This document shows, one piece after another, positions 27,385 to 37,045 of a stretch of 64,000 nt of DNA. Position 1 is the first letter of the stretch; the number at the start of each line of letters is the position of its first letter. The stretch is taken from the NCBI RefSeq assembly GCF_007859295.1, contig NZ_VOHB01000002.1:1861624-1925623 (forward strand), in the 5' to 3' direction. This DNA is from Planococcus sp. CPCC 101016 (GTDB taxonomy: Bacteria > Bacillota > Bacilli > Bacillales_A > Planococcaceae). A program made the position numbers and the translations under genes. A model generated the notes under the pieces. It saw only the letters and a list, made by a program, of their open reading frames with translations, ran no database searches and was not told the origin of the DNA.

Positions 27385-28161
27385 TTATTGCATCTGTTCT
27401 TCCAAGACGTCTTGATCAATTCCGAATTCTTCCTTCAGCACTTTTCTTTTTTCTGCAGGAGACAAATCGGTTCTTTTCTTTTCTCCATTTTCTGAGCGCG
27501 TCAACTGACTGCCGGACAACGTGATCCGTCCGGTCGTTGTAGCGCGTGTGACCAGATCATCATGAGTGAAAGGAGAATCTTTGGAGACTTGGTTAAAGAT
27601 ACAGCCTTCGTGGAAATCAGCCAATTGTTTTTGTTCTGAAGAAAATCTGTACAGCACCTGTTCCTTATCGTCTTTTTCTCTGACCAAATCATAAAAGACT
27701 TCGTCTACTTTCTCGACTCGGTAAGTTCCGCTATGGTCTGTGTGGCGCTCGCCGCCAAGAGGGATCGGACTGATGGTCGAATCCCCAAAACCGGCATCTA
27801 CGAGATAAAGTGTATCAAGCTCCACCAAAATAGCCGCATGCGTATCGGCTTTTGACCAAGTGCCATCAGGCTTTTGAACAGTTGCAGATATCAGTTTTGC
27901 ATCGAACCCTAATTGATTCAGGAGCCAGTGGAATAAGCCATTTAATTCATAACAATATCCACCTCGGTGCTGGTTGACAATTTTTTCATAAATACTCTCC
28001 AGATTCAAATAAATTGGAGTGTGCCGGATAACATCCAGATTTTCAAAAGGTATATTCTGCATATGCAAAGACTGAAGATCTGCCAAGTTTTGTAGGTAGT
28101 TTTCCTGATGGGGCGAAGCTTTAAAACGTTTCAAGTATTTTTCTTTATTCATTTTATTCAT
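27385..28161 (-). CDS. arylamine N-acetyltransferase
   Basis: NAT family, 258 residues, acetyl-CoA dependent acetylation of arylamines or hydrazines in the cytosol. Catalytic triad readable: Cys70 in RGGYCYELN, His in KADTHAAIL, Asp in LVDAGFGD. The PFENLDV block near residue 38 is typical. SD AAAGGACTGA before the first ATG. Complete. Confidence 0.94.
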   Translation of the reverse strand: MNKMNKEKYLKRFKASPHQENYLQNLADLQSLHMQNIPFENLDVIRHTPIYLNLESIYEKIVNQHRGGYCYELNGLFHWLLNQLGFDAKLISATVQKPDGTWSKADTHAAILVELDTLYLVDAGFGDSTISPIPLGGERHTDHSGTYRVEKVDEVFYDLVREKDDKEQVLYRFSSEQKQLADFHEGCIFNQVSKDSPFTHDDLVTRATTTGRITLSGSQLTRSENGEKKRTDLSPAEKRKVLKEEFGIDQDVLEEQMQ

Positions 28162-28343
28162 TCAGTCCTTTCGGTTTTAAAAAACATTAAATCAAAAATG
28201 GAAAAATTATTATTCATGACTAGGAATTAATTGTGTGTAATCCAACTCTGCGTGGTATAGTTAATTTGTAGAAAAAGATGAATCGCAAATGCAAATGACT
28301 GGATTGTATTGAGTTACATAAAAAAGAAAGCAGGGTGAGGAAT

Positions 28344-29333
28344 ATGGTATCTACTACAGACGTTGCAAAACATGCAGGTGTTTCACAGACGACCGTCTCA
28401 CGAGTATTGAATAAACCGGATCAAGTGAAGAAAGAGACATACAATAAAGTTATGGCAGCAGTAAATGAATTAAACTATTCAGCAGATGCGAAAGAAGAAG
28501 CCAGACCCCCAATTACTAAAACCAAAACAATCAGCCTTATTGCTGGGGCAGTGGATGACCCGATTTTTATAGGAGCGGCTCCGGCCATAATTAGCTATGC
28601 AAAAGAACGCGGTTATCACGTCAATGTCCATTTTGTTGGAGAAAATTCAATGGATGCTTATAATATAGCGCTTGCAAGCAAAGCAGATGGACTGGTTGTC
28701 GCTTCTGTTTTGTTGAATGATTCTATTCATGAAAAATTAATTCATTCGAATATTCCATTCATTTTAATGAACTCCAGTTATAAGAATAGCCAGCATTCAA
28801 TTGGATTGAATAATGAAGAGGCCGGATATTTGGCAACAAGTTATCTTCTGGCTGGTGAGCATGAAGAAATTGCATGGGTAGGCGGGAAATTAGACAATCC
28901 AACTTACAAGGAACGTTTCACTGGATTTATCTATGCACTGCAAGAAGCGGGGAGCAAAATCCGTAAGAAACGTCTTGTAATCGCCGACACGGACAAATCT
29001 TCTCTACAGGAGGCATTCAACAGCCTTCAAGAGCTGAAAAAGAAGCCAACTGCCATTGTTGCAGCCACTGATGAAATAGCCATTCAATTAATGGATTTTT
29101 ACAAAGAGGCTGGGTATCAGATTCCAAAAGACATTAGCATTATTGGCATAGGCAACTCTGAAATTGGACAGCATTCTGTGCTAAGCTTAACTTCTGTCGG
29201 CTCAGCTGATGACCTGGCTAACTTAGGCCAAGAGACCATTAAAAGACTTTTTGATCGAATAACATTAGGGCAGGATGAAGCATTTAATGTCAACAGGGAA
29301 GTTTGCCTGTTCAAGCGAAATACGACAGGTTAA
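28344..29333 (+). CDS. LacI-family transcriptional regulator
   Basis: N-terminal LacI helix-turn-helix with hinge (TDVAKHAGVSQTTVSRVLNK) followed by a periplasmic-binding-like effector domain. No sugar-uptake or catabolic genes are adjacent, so the target cannot be inferred from context. The GTG nine bases upstream lies in the SD (GGGTGAGG), so this ATG is preferred. 329 residues. Confidence 0.93.
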   Translation: MVSTTDVAKHAGVSQTTVSRVLNKPDQVKKETYNKVMAAVNELNYSADAKEEARPPITKTKTISLIAGAVDDPIFIGAAPAIISYAKERGYHVNVHFVGENSMDAYNIALASKADGLVVASVLLNDSIHEKLIHSNIPFILMNSSYKNSQHSIGLNNEEAGYLATSYLLAGEHEEIAWVGGKLDNPTYKERFTGFIYALQEAGSKIRKKRLVIADTDKSSLQEAFNSLQELKKKPTAIVAATDEIAIQLMDFYKEAGYQIPKDISIIGIGNSEIGQHSVLSLTSVGSADDLANLGQETIKRLFDRITLGQDEAFNVNREVCLFKRNTTG

Positions 29334-29429
29334 ACGGTTTTCTCAAGAAGACGCCAATACAAGGTGGAATTCCTTTTATTCCTGTCCTTATAGCCTTACC
29401 CTAACCCTTAACATCATTAAACCGCAATG

Positions 29430-29468
29430 AAAAAGCAGTGCTGGCATTCGTGCCTGCGCTGCTTTTTT
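29430..29468 (+). terminator. intrinsic terminator after LacI-type gene
   Basis: AAAAAGCAGTGCTGGC / GCCTGCGCTGCTTTTTT, imperfect stem with T6. Confidence 0.8.
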
Positions 29469-29545
29469 CCGTTATTTATTAAGCGGTACGGACATATCAG
29501 CAATTGTTTCAGCCGTTGATTCTATAGCCTAAGCAGAGTCTGCCG

Positions 29546-30280
29546 TCATTTCATTTCTTTATGCGTAAATGGGCATTTGCCCTGAATCGGTTCACTGTCA
29601 TCTCCGATGAAGAATTGTTTCCATTCGTTATGGTCCGGATCGCCAAAGTGGCTGATATCCGGATGTGTGGGAAGGTGGTCCCAAGATTCCACACGTTGAC
29701 GCACCTTTTCACGCGACATGACACCGCCTTTTTCAGTTCCTTTTAATCCTTCGAAAATACGGCGAGGCTGGAAACCGAGAACCATGGCGTTGCCAAGGTC
29801 ACGTGTTTTCCGCTGCTTATAAGCCGGTGTATTGCCGAATATGAAGATGGGTTCGCCTTGGAAGGTGAAATCCCATAAGTAATGATCGGGATCCCTCGGA
29901 GCATCTTTCGGCCATTCCATTTCATCTTCATCATGCAAGTATTGAAGAATGTCCCAGAACTGTTTCCGGTATGTATCAAGCGAGCCTTCCTCTTTGAAAG
30001 GTTCTACAAATAAAAACAATCCGTGCCTTTTATGTTTCGGGTCGTTAAACAGAGTAAGGAACGATTCCACAGCTGCAGGCAAATTGCTCCAGTCTTCTTG
30101 TGTGATGTAAGCATAGCGCAGTTCGCCTTTCAACTCACCGCTCATGCCAAAATAACAAGGAAAAGTCTTATCGGTTACAGTTTCATGAAAAGTCTTGTAT
30201 TCGGCCAGCAGCCATTCCGGCAAATCCGTCCGCGTTTTGAAATCTTCTTTCGTCAATAAAGCTGAGTTGGTTGTTATCAT
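29546..30280 (-). CDS. YqcI/YcgG-family protein
   Basis: Matches the YqcI/YcgG family: FPCYFGMSGELKGELRYAY near the N-terminus, HGLFLFVEP, FWDILQYLHDED and FIFGNTPAYKQRKTRDLGNAMVLGFQPR. Cytosolic; the exact reaction is unclear, although some relatives are heme-dependent oxygenases/N-hydroxylases. Start set at MITTNSALL because ATGGAGGAAC is its SD; the longer frame (to 30349) would begin inside a terminator hairpin. 244 residues. Confidence 0.85.
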   Translation of the reverse strand: MITTNSALLTKEDFKTRTDLPEWLLAEYKTFHETVTDKTFPCYFGMSGELKGELRYAYITQEDWSNLPAAVESFLTLFNDPKHKRHGLFLFVEPFKEEGSLDTYRKQFWDILQYLHDEDEMEWPKDAPRDPDHYLWDFTFQGEPIFIFGNTPAYKQRKTRDLGNAMVLGFQPRRIFEGLKGTEKGGVMSREKVRQRVESWDHLPTHPDISHFGDPDHNEWKQFFIGDDSEPIQGKCPFTHKEMK

Positions 30281-30348
30281 GTAATGTTCCTCCATATGCC
30301 AAAAAATTAGGTCTTCTTTCTCTTCCCTAAGATATGGAAGACAAAACA

Positions 30349-30378
30349 AAAACGGCTGAGAATTTTCTCAGCCGTTTT
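30349..30378. terminator. terminator after the DUF2207 gene
   Basis: AAAACGGCTGAG / CTCAGCCGTTTT with loop AATTTT and T-rich tail on the minus strand. Confidence 0.88.
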
Positions 30379-30388
30379 GATAAAACCT

Positions 30389-32056
30389 TTAAAAAGCACC
30401 AGAGCCGCCACCGCCGCCGCCAACACCGCCAGCCGGCATAGAGCCTGTTCCACTGGCTGAAGCACTGGTTGTAGAATTGGCAGCAATGAAAATGCCTGTC
30501 AATAAGACCGGATTGTAAAATACGCCCATATCCGCGAATGCCGACTGGCTATAGGCATTAGTAAAGCTTTGTGTGTTCCGGTTTGCTGATTTTTCATCCG
30601 TCCCCAGCACATAGGCATAGGCGCGCATCTTCTCGTCTTGAGTCAATCGGTTCCATTCCGACGCGTCCAAGTTCTCCATGGCGATGCGCAGCTGTTTCCA
30701 TTCTTGCCGTATGACATGTCCCTCAAAAGTGATTGGCGAGTAGAAACAAAAAGCGACAAAGCAAATACCGATGATGAGGGAGAAGAACATCAAGGGCAAC
30801 AAGTTAAAAATGCCAAAAAAGATGGTTGCTGCAAACAATGCCAGACCGATCAAACCGGTGGTCCAGCGCAGCACAGGATGCTTGCCGTATAAATCCTGCT
30901 GTTTTACTTCTTCAGCGACGCCTTGCTGCCAGGCGGCTATGGAGTCATTGTAGGAAGAGTGGTTCAGTTCGTTTTTCGTATAGCTCTCTAAATCCTGAGT
31001 CATAAAGTGCTCCCCGTCCCCGATCTTATCGAAAAGCAGTTCGATCAACCTTGCTTCATGATCGTGTTCAGTATGGCGGTCGAGCAGCCGGAACTGTTCT
31101 TCCAATAGCTGTTCAACATTTTTCTTCCGCACCAATTCCATTAAGGCTGCCGCTGTAACTGGCGGTGTCAATATAGCAGATTTAGTAAAATACAGAGTGG
31201 CTGGGATGCTCATTTTTTGCTTGGGAACAAAGAAGTCACCGTTAGCCGGTTGTGCCTGCTGCTTAGTTTTGCGTGCCCGGTTCCAAGCCCAAGCGGTTAA
31301 GGCAAGCAAGAAAGCACCTGCAGCGGGAATCAGTCCATTGCCGATGGCGGCACCCGTACCCTGTCTTGCTGCAAAAATTATCGCTTCGTCCTCAAGACGT
31401 TCTGCTTCTTTTGCCAGCTCTTTCCGAATCATCCCATCCTGTTCGGGAATGGCTGGAAATAAAGCTGGGTCAAATATAACGCGAACGTCTCCATTGGAGC
31501 CTTCCGGAACGGTGTTCATGTCAAAGCGGACTGAGCCTTCATCTTGCAGACTGCCTGTTTGATAAGCTTCTTCATATCCAAGAAATGCCGTATCTTCCGA
31601 CGGAGCGGGTGGGAGGACTGTAACCGTCATCTGTTCATAAGCACTTTCATTGCGGTCATCAAAAAATGGCCAGTAAAATTCAGCTCCATCTTCATACTTT
31701 TGGATAGCACTTTGGATTTGATAGCGCAATTCAATTGTTATGGTCTCGTCTTCACCTTGACGGAACACTTTGTACACATCACCATCGCGTTCGGTTTTCA
31801 ATTCCTTGCCGTTTTCTAAGCCGCTGAAACTTTGAATCGAGGTTCCTTCTTTAGCAACGATTTCCCGCGTAATGCCATTGAATTCTCCATCAAACTCGTA
31901 CGTATGATGTTCCACAACATCCACTGTGCCATCTGCATTCACCTGCGCATCAATTGTCACTTCTGAAATGGTATAGTCGACAGCCAATGCGTGAAGGGGG
32001 AACAAGACAAAAACCAGCAGCATCAATAAAACTGTTATCGATTTCTTCTTGTGCAT
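30389..32056 (-). CDS. DUF2207 membrane protein
   Basis: Signal peptide (residues 1-23), a ~200-residue extracytoplasmic beta domain with the DUF2207 pattern (DVVEHHTYEFDGEFNGITREI), a membrane helix near 245, a cytoplasmic part, two helices around 400-445 and a glycine-rich tail ending GGGGGGSGAF. The family is common in Bacillota; function unknown. Two starts upstream of this ATG abut the SD AAAGAGG, so residue 4 (MHKKKS) is taken as the start. Confidence 0.85.
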   Translation of the reverse strand: MHKKKSITVLLMLLVFVLFPLHALAVDYTISEVTIDAQVNADGTVDVVEHHTYEFDGEFNGITREIVAKEGTSIQSFSGLENGKELKTERDGDVYKVFRQGEDETITIELRYQIQSAIQKYEDGAEFYWPFFDDRNESAYEQMTVTVLPPAPSEDTAFLGYEEAYQTGSLQDEGSVRFDMNTVPEGSNGDVRVIFDPALFPAIPEQDGMIRKELAKEAERLEDEAIIFAARQGTGAAIGNGLIPAAGAFLLALTAWAWNRARKTKQQAQPANGDFFVPKQKMSIPATLYFTKSAILTPPVTAAALMELVRKKNVEQLLEEQFRLLDRHTEHDHEARLIELLFDKIGDGEHFMTQDLESYTKNELNHSSYNDSIAAWQQGVAEEVKQQDLYGKHPVLRWTTGLIGLALFAATIFFGIFNLLPLMFFSLIIGICFVAFCFYSPITFEGHVIRQEWKQLRIAMENLDASEWNRLTQDEKMRAYAYVLGTDEKSANRNTQSFTNAYSQSAFADMGVFYNPVLLTGIFIAANSTTSASASGTGSMPAGGVGGGGGGSGAF

Positions 32057-32114
32057 TTCCATCACCTCTTTCCATATTTACGGGAAAGTCCACGGAAAGT
32101 TTCAGAAAGACTGC

Positions 32115-33050
32115 TCAGCGAAGTACGCCGTGAGGCAAAATCGCATGTACGCCTTTGACGCCATTAACGACTTGAGTGACATGCAGATCAACAGCTACAC
32201 TCGATAAGGCCGTTGCTTCAGTTCGGGATATGCCATAAAATTTCTGCATGAAGGCAATCATCTCAGCTAGTGCTCCGGCTGCCGCTTCGTTCAAGTCTTG
32301 ATCAAATCCGAAGGTGATCCATCCTGCAGGGGTATGCGCACGCGGCATAGTTAACTGCATGTCTTCATGTACAATCAATGTAATATCAACAAGATCCATC
32401 GGACACTCGATTGCTGTACCGGAACTTTCCCCATCACCTTGGACTGCATGGCCATCTCCTAAGGAAAAAAGTGCACCCTCTACAGAAATGGGAAGAAACA
32501 GGCTGCTGCCGCGAACCAATTCCTTGCAGTCAATATTGCCTCCAAAATAGCCTGGCGGCTTAGTCGGGAAGCTTCCTTCTTCTTTTGGTGCTACAGCCAT
32601 CAACCCAAGAAAAGGAGACAGCCCTACTTTAAATTCCTTTCCTCCAAGTTCACAACTCCCTGTCATTCTTGCTGCATCCAGCTTCCAATCCACTTGCAGC
32701 CGATCACTTTCCGTAATTCCTAGTTTATCGTTTTGCCAAGCGGGGGCGCCGCCCGCCCAATTGCGCCCGTACCAACCGGGAACCAACTTATTAGTGCGCA
32801 CTTCAAGCACCATGCCCGGTTTGGCTCCGGAGACCGCAATCGGACCTATAATTGGATGAGCCAGCTTTTCTTCCTGTTCGCGTGAGGTGAAAATTGTCCG
32901 CTCTTCCTGTGGGGATGCAGAATAGCCCCATTGGATGTCTAGCGTCTTCAATTGAATAGTATCTCCTGAATTGACGGTTAAAATAGGCTTGTAGCTCCGA
33001 TTGTAAGATGAGTGGAGAACACTCGAATCAAGTGCAATGGTATGAATCAC
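32115..33050 (-). CDS. acetamidase/formamidase family hydrolase
   Basis: Hydrolyses short amides to ammonia and the acid. 311 residues; family blocks present: IGPIAVSGAKPGMVLEVR, PPGYFGGNIDCKELVRGSSLFLPI, GALFSLGDGHAVQGDGE with the conserved His/Asp/Glu, and HTPAGWITFGFD. Cytosolic. It is a single gene; its initiation signal on the minus strand is weak, but the N-terminus is a normal family start. Confidence 0.93.
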   Translation of the reverse strand: MIHTIALDSSVLHSSYNRSYKPILTVNSGDTIQLKTLDIQWGYSASPQEERTIFTSREQEEKLAHPIIGPIAVSGAKPGMVLEVRTNKLVPGWYGRNWAGGAPAWQNDKLGITESDRLQVDWKLDAARMTGSCELGGKEFKVGLSPFLGLMAVAPKEEGSFPTKPPGYFGGNIDCKELVRGSSLFLPISVEGALFSLGDGHAVQGDGESSGTAIECPMDLVDITLIVHEDMQLTMPRAHTPAGWITFGFDQDLNEAAAGALAEMIAFMQKFYGISRTEATALSSVAVDLHVTQVVNGVKGVHAILPHGVLR

Positions 33051-33246
33051 TGAAATGCCCCTTTCGATAAAACGGATTTTGTTTATTCAGCTAATTATAA
33101 CAATTAACTTGGCCTACAGACATAAAAGAATCTTATTCCAAGGTAAGACAACAGAAGAAGCAACAACTGAAGTTTCCTTTATAATAAATAAATCAGATAG
33201 TCCCTTATCAAATCTACTAGTTCAAGCCAGAAAGGAGACACACACC

Positions 33247-33819
33247 ATGGAGATTGAAAATTTACTCGATGCAAAAACCAGGCAAGAATTAAGAGACTGG
33301 CTCGAAAGCAATTCCACTGCTGAAAAATGCTGTTGGGTGCTTGTCAGTATCTTAGAAAAACCGGGCGTCGTTCAATATTTGGATGCCGTTGAAGAAGCTT
33401 TATGTTTTGGATGGATTGATGGCATTATGAAGAAAACTGAAGCCGGAGACCTCGTTCAACGCCTTTCGCCAAGAAAAAAAACAAGCAACTGGACAGAATT
33501 GAACAAAGAAAGAGTAAGAAGGCTGCAGGCATTGGGGTTGATGAAAGAGGGGGGATTGAAAATCCTGCCGGACATGCAGATTGAGTCTTTTGCTATCGAT
33601 AAAGAGATTGAGACCCGCCTGAAAGAAGATAAGCTGGTGTATGAGAACTATTTGAACTTCCCTGAGCTCTACAGAAGAATAAGAATCGATACCATTCAAA
33701 GTTACCGCAACGATCCTATTATTTTCAATAAAAGGCTGTCAAAATTTATTGATCATACAAGAGAAAATAAGATGTACGGCCAGTGGAATGACAATGGTCG
33801 ATTGCTCAATTACAAATAA
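33247..33819 (+). CDS. YdeI/OmpD-associated family protein
   Basis: 190 residues. Family hallmark ALCFGWIDGIMKK followed by RLSPRKKTSNWTELN, then a helical C-terminus. Related proteins are called bacteriocin-protection or YdeI proteins; the biochemical role is unknown. The ATG at 33247 has GAAAGGAGAC at good spacing; the open frame extends 64 codons further upstream but without SD or family similarity. Confidence 0.88.
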   Translation: MEIENLLDAKTRQELRDWLESNSTAEKCCWVLVSILEKPGVVQYLDAVEEALCFGWIDGIMKKTEAGDLVQRLSPRKKTSNWTELNKERVRRLQALGLMKEGGLKILPDMQIESFAIDKEIETRLKEDKLVYENYLNFPELYRRIRIDTIQSYRNDPIIFNKRLSKFIDHTRENKMYGQWNDNGRLLNYK

Positions 33820-33823
33820 AAAA

Positions 33824-33843
33824 ACACCAGCCGCAACTGGTGT
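33824..33843 (-). terminator. hairpin with T run on the minus strand
   Basis: ACACCAG / CTGGTGT. The T7 tract is on the minus strand, so it would stop transcripts coming out of the repeat region at 33.9-34.25 kb. Confidence 0.5.
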
Positions 33844-33879
33844 CAGACTGAAGACAAAGTTATATCAAAATGAATAAAA

Positions 33880-34250
33880 GACATAATCCAACCGGTCTGG
33901 CTACTTCGCTTGACGTGGGCTCTCGGCACTGGAAAAACCCCTGCTCCTGCATCGCCGCGCTAGCTTCGTCGCTGTGCTGCTTCCAACAGGAGTCTTCGTG
34001 GCCAGTCCGATTGGGCAGCTTTCTTGTAGAGGGAACTGGTTTTAAAAACTGCCCCCCTACAGAAAACGATGGAGCAGGACACGAGAGATCCTAGCTTTTC
34101 AGAATCCGGAGCGCAAGACGGCGACTCCAGCGGGACAGCGAAGTGCCGAAATCCACTCGGGCGCCAGTCCGAGTTAGTTCGGCGCGAGCCCGCGGAAAGC
34201 GTCCGTCTGGAGCGAAGGATGCGCTACCTAGCCTATGATGCCTGTATTTT
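33880..34250. repeat. GC-rich intergenic repeat-like element
   Basis: About 370 bases without a credible gene and clearly richer in G+C than both flanks. It contains long imperfect inverted repeats, e.g. GGAGCGCAAGACGGCGACTCCAG opposite GCGTCCGTCTGGAGCG, and CCGAGTTAGTTCGG. The style resembles the GC-rich non-coding repeats scattered between genes in Bacillales genomes (recalled, not searched). Short open frames inside look accidental. Confidence 0.5.
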
Positions 34251-34318
34251 TATTCTCTCGGAGAAGTGATTATTCTTTTGTCTACAAGCTCCAACCAGCC
34301 GCGGCTGATGTTTTACAT

Positions 34319-35029
34319 TTATTCTAAACGATGCCACTCTTCCAGAACATCACCGATCTGACGATTGTTGATGACTACATCGGCATAACCATCTAGCGGT
34401 GTAGCTTCCTGATTGACAATCACCAACTTTGCACCATGTTCTTTAGCGATGAGCGGGAATTGGTTGGCCGGGGAGACGGATAATGATGAGCCGAGGACGA
34501 TAAATAAGTCGGCTCGACTCGCTTCATCAAATGCCATTTCAAAAGGCTGTTCCGGCAGCATTTCACCGAACAATACGATGGAAGGACGAAGTGTGCCGCC
34601 GCATTGGCAGCGATACGAACCTTCAAGAAACTCTTCACTGCTATAGAAGGTGCCGCATGATTGGCAGTGGACCTTTTGCAAGGTGCCATGAAGTTCAGCG
34701 ACTTTTTGGCTGCCTGCCTGCTGATGAAAGCCATCCACGTTTTGAGTGATGATGGAATGCAGGCGACCTTTCTTTTCCCATTCGGCTAAAATACGATGTC
34801 CCCGGTGAGGTCCATATTCCTTAATGCCAAGCACACGTTTCCGGTAAAAGTCGATAAATTCATCGACATTGGTATTCAGCGCCTGAACACTGGCTACCTG
34901 GCTCGGATCTTTTTGCTGCCAAAGACCTTGATTGGCAGAGCGGAAATCAGGCAAGCCGCTTTCCGTTGACATGCCGGCACCGGTGAACACAACTACATGC
35001 GTTGATTTTTCCAGCCAGTCTTTAATCAT
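34319..35029 (-). CDS. Sir2-family NAD-dependent protein deacylase
   Basis: Removes acyl groups from lysines using NAD. GAGMSTESGLPDFRS, ITQNVDGFHQQAGS, catalytic His in ELHGTL, zinc ribbon CQSC...CQC, and the NAD end motif LGSSLSVSPANQFP. 236 residues. Start chosen at MIKDWLEKS after AAGGAGTG; an upstream ATG overlaps the potassium-channel gene. It begins only 5 bases after the channel gene's stop, so the two form an operon. Confidence 0.94.
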   Translation of the reverse strand: MIKDWLEKSTHVVVFTGAGMSTESGLPDFRSANQGLWQQKDPSQVASVQALNTNVDEFIDFYRKRVLGIKEYGPHRGHRILAEWEKKGRLHSIITQNVDGFHQQAGSQKVAELHGTLQKVHCQSCGTFYSSEEFLEGSYRCQCGGTLRPSIVLFGEMLPEQPFEMAFDEASRADLFIVLGSSLSVSPANQFPLIAKEHGAKLVIVNQEATPLDGYADVVINNRQIGDVLEEWHRLE

Positions 35030-35034
35030 TCGAT

Positions 35035-36048
35035 TCACTCCTTGCCAAAAATCTTTGGGCGTTCCGGCCACGACCGGGCATCTGCTTCTATGCCGCCCAA
35101 TAGTTCTCTTCTGCGTTCTTCAAGCTCTGCAAATGCTTTTGTATACTCTTTTTCGGGGACCAGCGGGATTCCTGCCTCATGAAGATACGGAAAATCAGGT
35201 ACAGAAGGAACGGTTTCTGATGGTTTGTAGAAAGATTTATTAAGTGTATTCAAGTAACTCTGTACACTGGAGCGGGCTTCTTTAAGCAATAGGCGGTTTG
35301 GGTGGTGAGCAGAAGGTACAGCAAATTTCATGATACTCAGCGCCTCGTCCAGTATCACGACCGCTGAAGGCATAGCCGTTTCATTGCTTGCAGAGTGGTA
35401 ATAATGCAACACGGGATAAGCGATATGCTGTGCTGTGAGCGTGCTCAACTGTGTCGAATAGGTATTCAACAGCAAGTCGATGTCGTGAAAATCCCTGCCG
35501 TTCCAAGTGTTTTCGGCAAGCTCTTCCGCAGTTTCCCCAACTCCATGAATGCTGGCAGCAAAAGAACGCTTTGCTGTAACCGCACTTAAAATCGAAATCA
35601 AGTAAGTGACGCCGAAAGTGATGAATAACATGCCGGTCCCAGTTGCAACAACGGAGGCGATTTGCCAAATACCTTCACTGGGGCTAAAATCACCATTCCC
35701 CAGAGTAAAGATCAAATACCCTGCATAATAAATGCGGTCGAACCAGGAAATCGGGTCATTGCCTTGAGAAGGGGAAATCGATCCTTCCAAACCTGCGAAT
35801 ACTAAGGTCCAGCCAACCCACAGCATGCCGATCCAGGCAGCTAGTGTCGCACTTAAAACAATGGGTCCAGCCAAACTTAGAGGCTTTGAGTGGCCGCCTG
35901 AAAGTTTTCTAAAGATTTTCCAAACGACAGAAGACAGGCGGTCAGTAACTGGGCCGGCTCCACCGTCTATCCACAAAGTGGTCCAAGTAAAGTCGACGAT
36001 GCACAAGACGATCAAAATAATGCCCATCGCTAAATAAAGAGAATCCAG
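35035..36048 (-). CDS. two-helix potassium channel family protein
   Basis: Ion_trans_2 type channel: helices near the N-terminus, at about 60-80, and flanking the pore loop. The selectivity filter reads TLGNGD in place of the usual TVGYGD, a variant seen in other Bacillota channels. A long cytoplasmic C-terminal domain (about 170-330) is present. Start is noteworthy: an SD AAAGGAGTG is followed 8 bases later by an in-frame CTG (36048), seven codons before the first ATG (36027), which has no SD. Confidence 0.75.
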   Translation of the reverse strand: MDSLYLAMGIILIVLCIVDFTWTTLWIDGGAGPVTDRLSSVVWKIFRKLSGGHSKPLSLAGPIVLSATLAAWIGMLWVGWTLVFAGLEGSISPSQGNDPISWFDRIYYAGYLIFTLGNGDFSPSEGIWQIASVVATGTGMLFITFGVTYLISILSAVTAKRSFAASIHGVGETAEELAENTWNGRDFHDIDLLLNTYSTQLSTLTAQHIAYPVLHYYHSASNETAMPSAVVILDEALSIMKFAVPSAHHPNRLLLKEARSSVQSYLNTLNKSFYKPSETVPSVPDFPYLHEAGIPLVPEKEYTKAFAELEERRRELLGGIEADARSWPERPKIFGKE

Positions 36049-36228
36049 AAAAAAACACTCCTTTCAAGAGATTGTGACAGATTTCAAAAATTTGCTTTGA
36101 TTTTAATGATAATGCCTGCATAGCCAAATGTAAAAAAATCTATTTTCAGCAAAGTCTCGCACAATAGGTAAAGAGCGGAAATGTGTTAAAATAAAAGAGA
36201 AAATCAGCAAGAAGGGACGTGCAGCAGA

Positions 36229-36915
36229 TTGATCAAGTTTCGATCCGGTGCCCTTTTTGAAAGAGCACCTTTTCTCGCTTCAAAAAAAACCAAAACAACA
36301 CTAACTATAGAAAACATTGTTATTTTAGGTGATTCCGTGGCATATGGCTATGGTACCAAAGGCGGCATCGCCAATTATCTGAAAGAAACCTTTCCCTCAA
36401 GCCGCATCACGAATCTCGGCATTAATGGATTGACGAGCAGCGGCCTGGTACAGAAAATGCGGACAGGCTCCTGGAACCAGCCGCTCGTAAAAGCTGATCT
36501 GGTCCTGTTAAATATCGGGGGCAACGATTTGCTGCGTGGGTTCCGTGACGGCGGGGCAACGGGCTTGATCCGTCAATTCGCTATCCTGAAACGGACTTAC
36601 CGACAAAACCTGCTGGAAATCTATTCGCTGCTTCGCAGTGCTAACGCCGATGTCATCATCGTCCAGAACAATTTATACAATTCGATGAAAAAAGAAGAAC
36701 AGTATTTTGGCTTCACCAACCTGCTATTTCGTCTGTGGAATACAGCAATTGGTGAAAAAGGCGTAATTGTATCCAAAACAAACGCCATGGGGAAAAATCC
36801 ATCCATTTGGCTGGATTCCATTCATCCCAATGATGAGGGCTATAAACTTATGCATGAATTGTTGATCAATACATTATCAACTACCGGATTTGCCATTCAT
36901 GCTGAAAAGAAATAA
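36229..36915 (+). CDS. SGNH/GDSL-type esterase or lipase
   Basis: Block I with nucleophile VILGDSVAYGYG (about residue 35), block III LLNIGGNDLLRG, block V DSIHPNDEGY carrying the Asp-His pair. 228 residues. TTG start; SD GAAGGGAC is modest. No clear signal peptide, so probably cytosolic or membrane-attached by the N-terminal basic stretch. Substrate unknown. Confidence 0.88.
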   Translation: MIKFRSGALFERAPFLASKKTKTTLTIENIVILGDSVAYGYGTKGGIANYLKETFPSSRITNLGINGLTSSGLVQKMRTGSWNQPLVKADLVLLNIGGNDLLRGFRDGGATGLIRQFAILKRTYRQNLLEIYSLLRSANADVIIVQNNLYNSMKKEEQYFGFTNLLFRLWNTAIGEKGVIVSKTNAMGKNPSIWLDSIHPNDEGYKLMHELLINTLSTTGFAIHAEKK

Positions 36916-36933
36916 TGTTTTCATAGAATGGAT

Positions 36934-36967
36934 AAAAAGCACAAGGATAAATTCCTGTGCTTTTTTA
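36934..36967 (+). terminator. intrinsic terminator after SGNH gene
   Basis: AAAAGCACAAGG / CCTGTGCTTTTTT, loop ATAAATT. Confidence 0.9.
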
Positions 36968-37045
36968 TTATTAAAAAGTTTGATGGATAACTGAATAGTA
37001 AAGACAATAAAGGCAGTTAACCTTTTAAAAGCAAGGAGGAAACTG

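Noticed and set aside
33880-34250. Short open frames of 66-74 codons in the GC-rich block
   Set aside because: No SD, unlikely amino-acid composition; better explained as a non-coding repeat.
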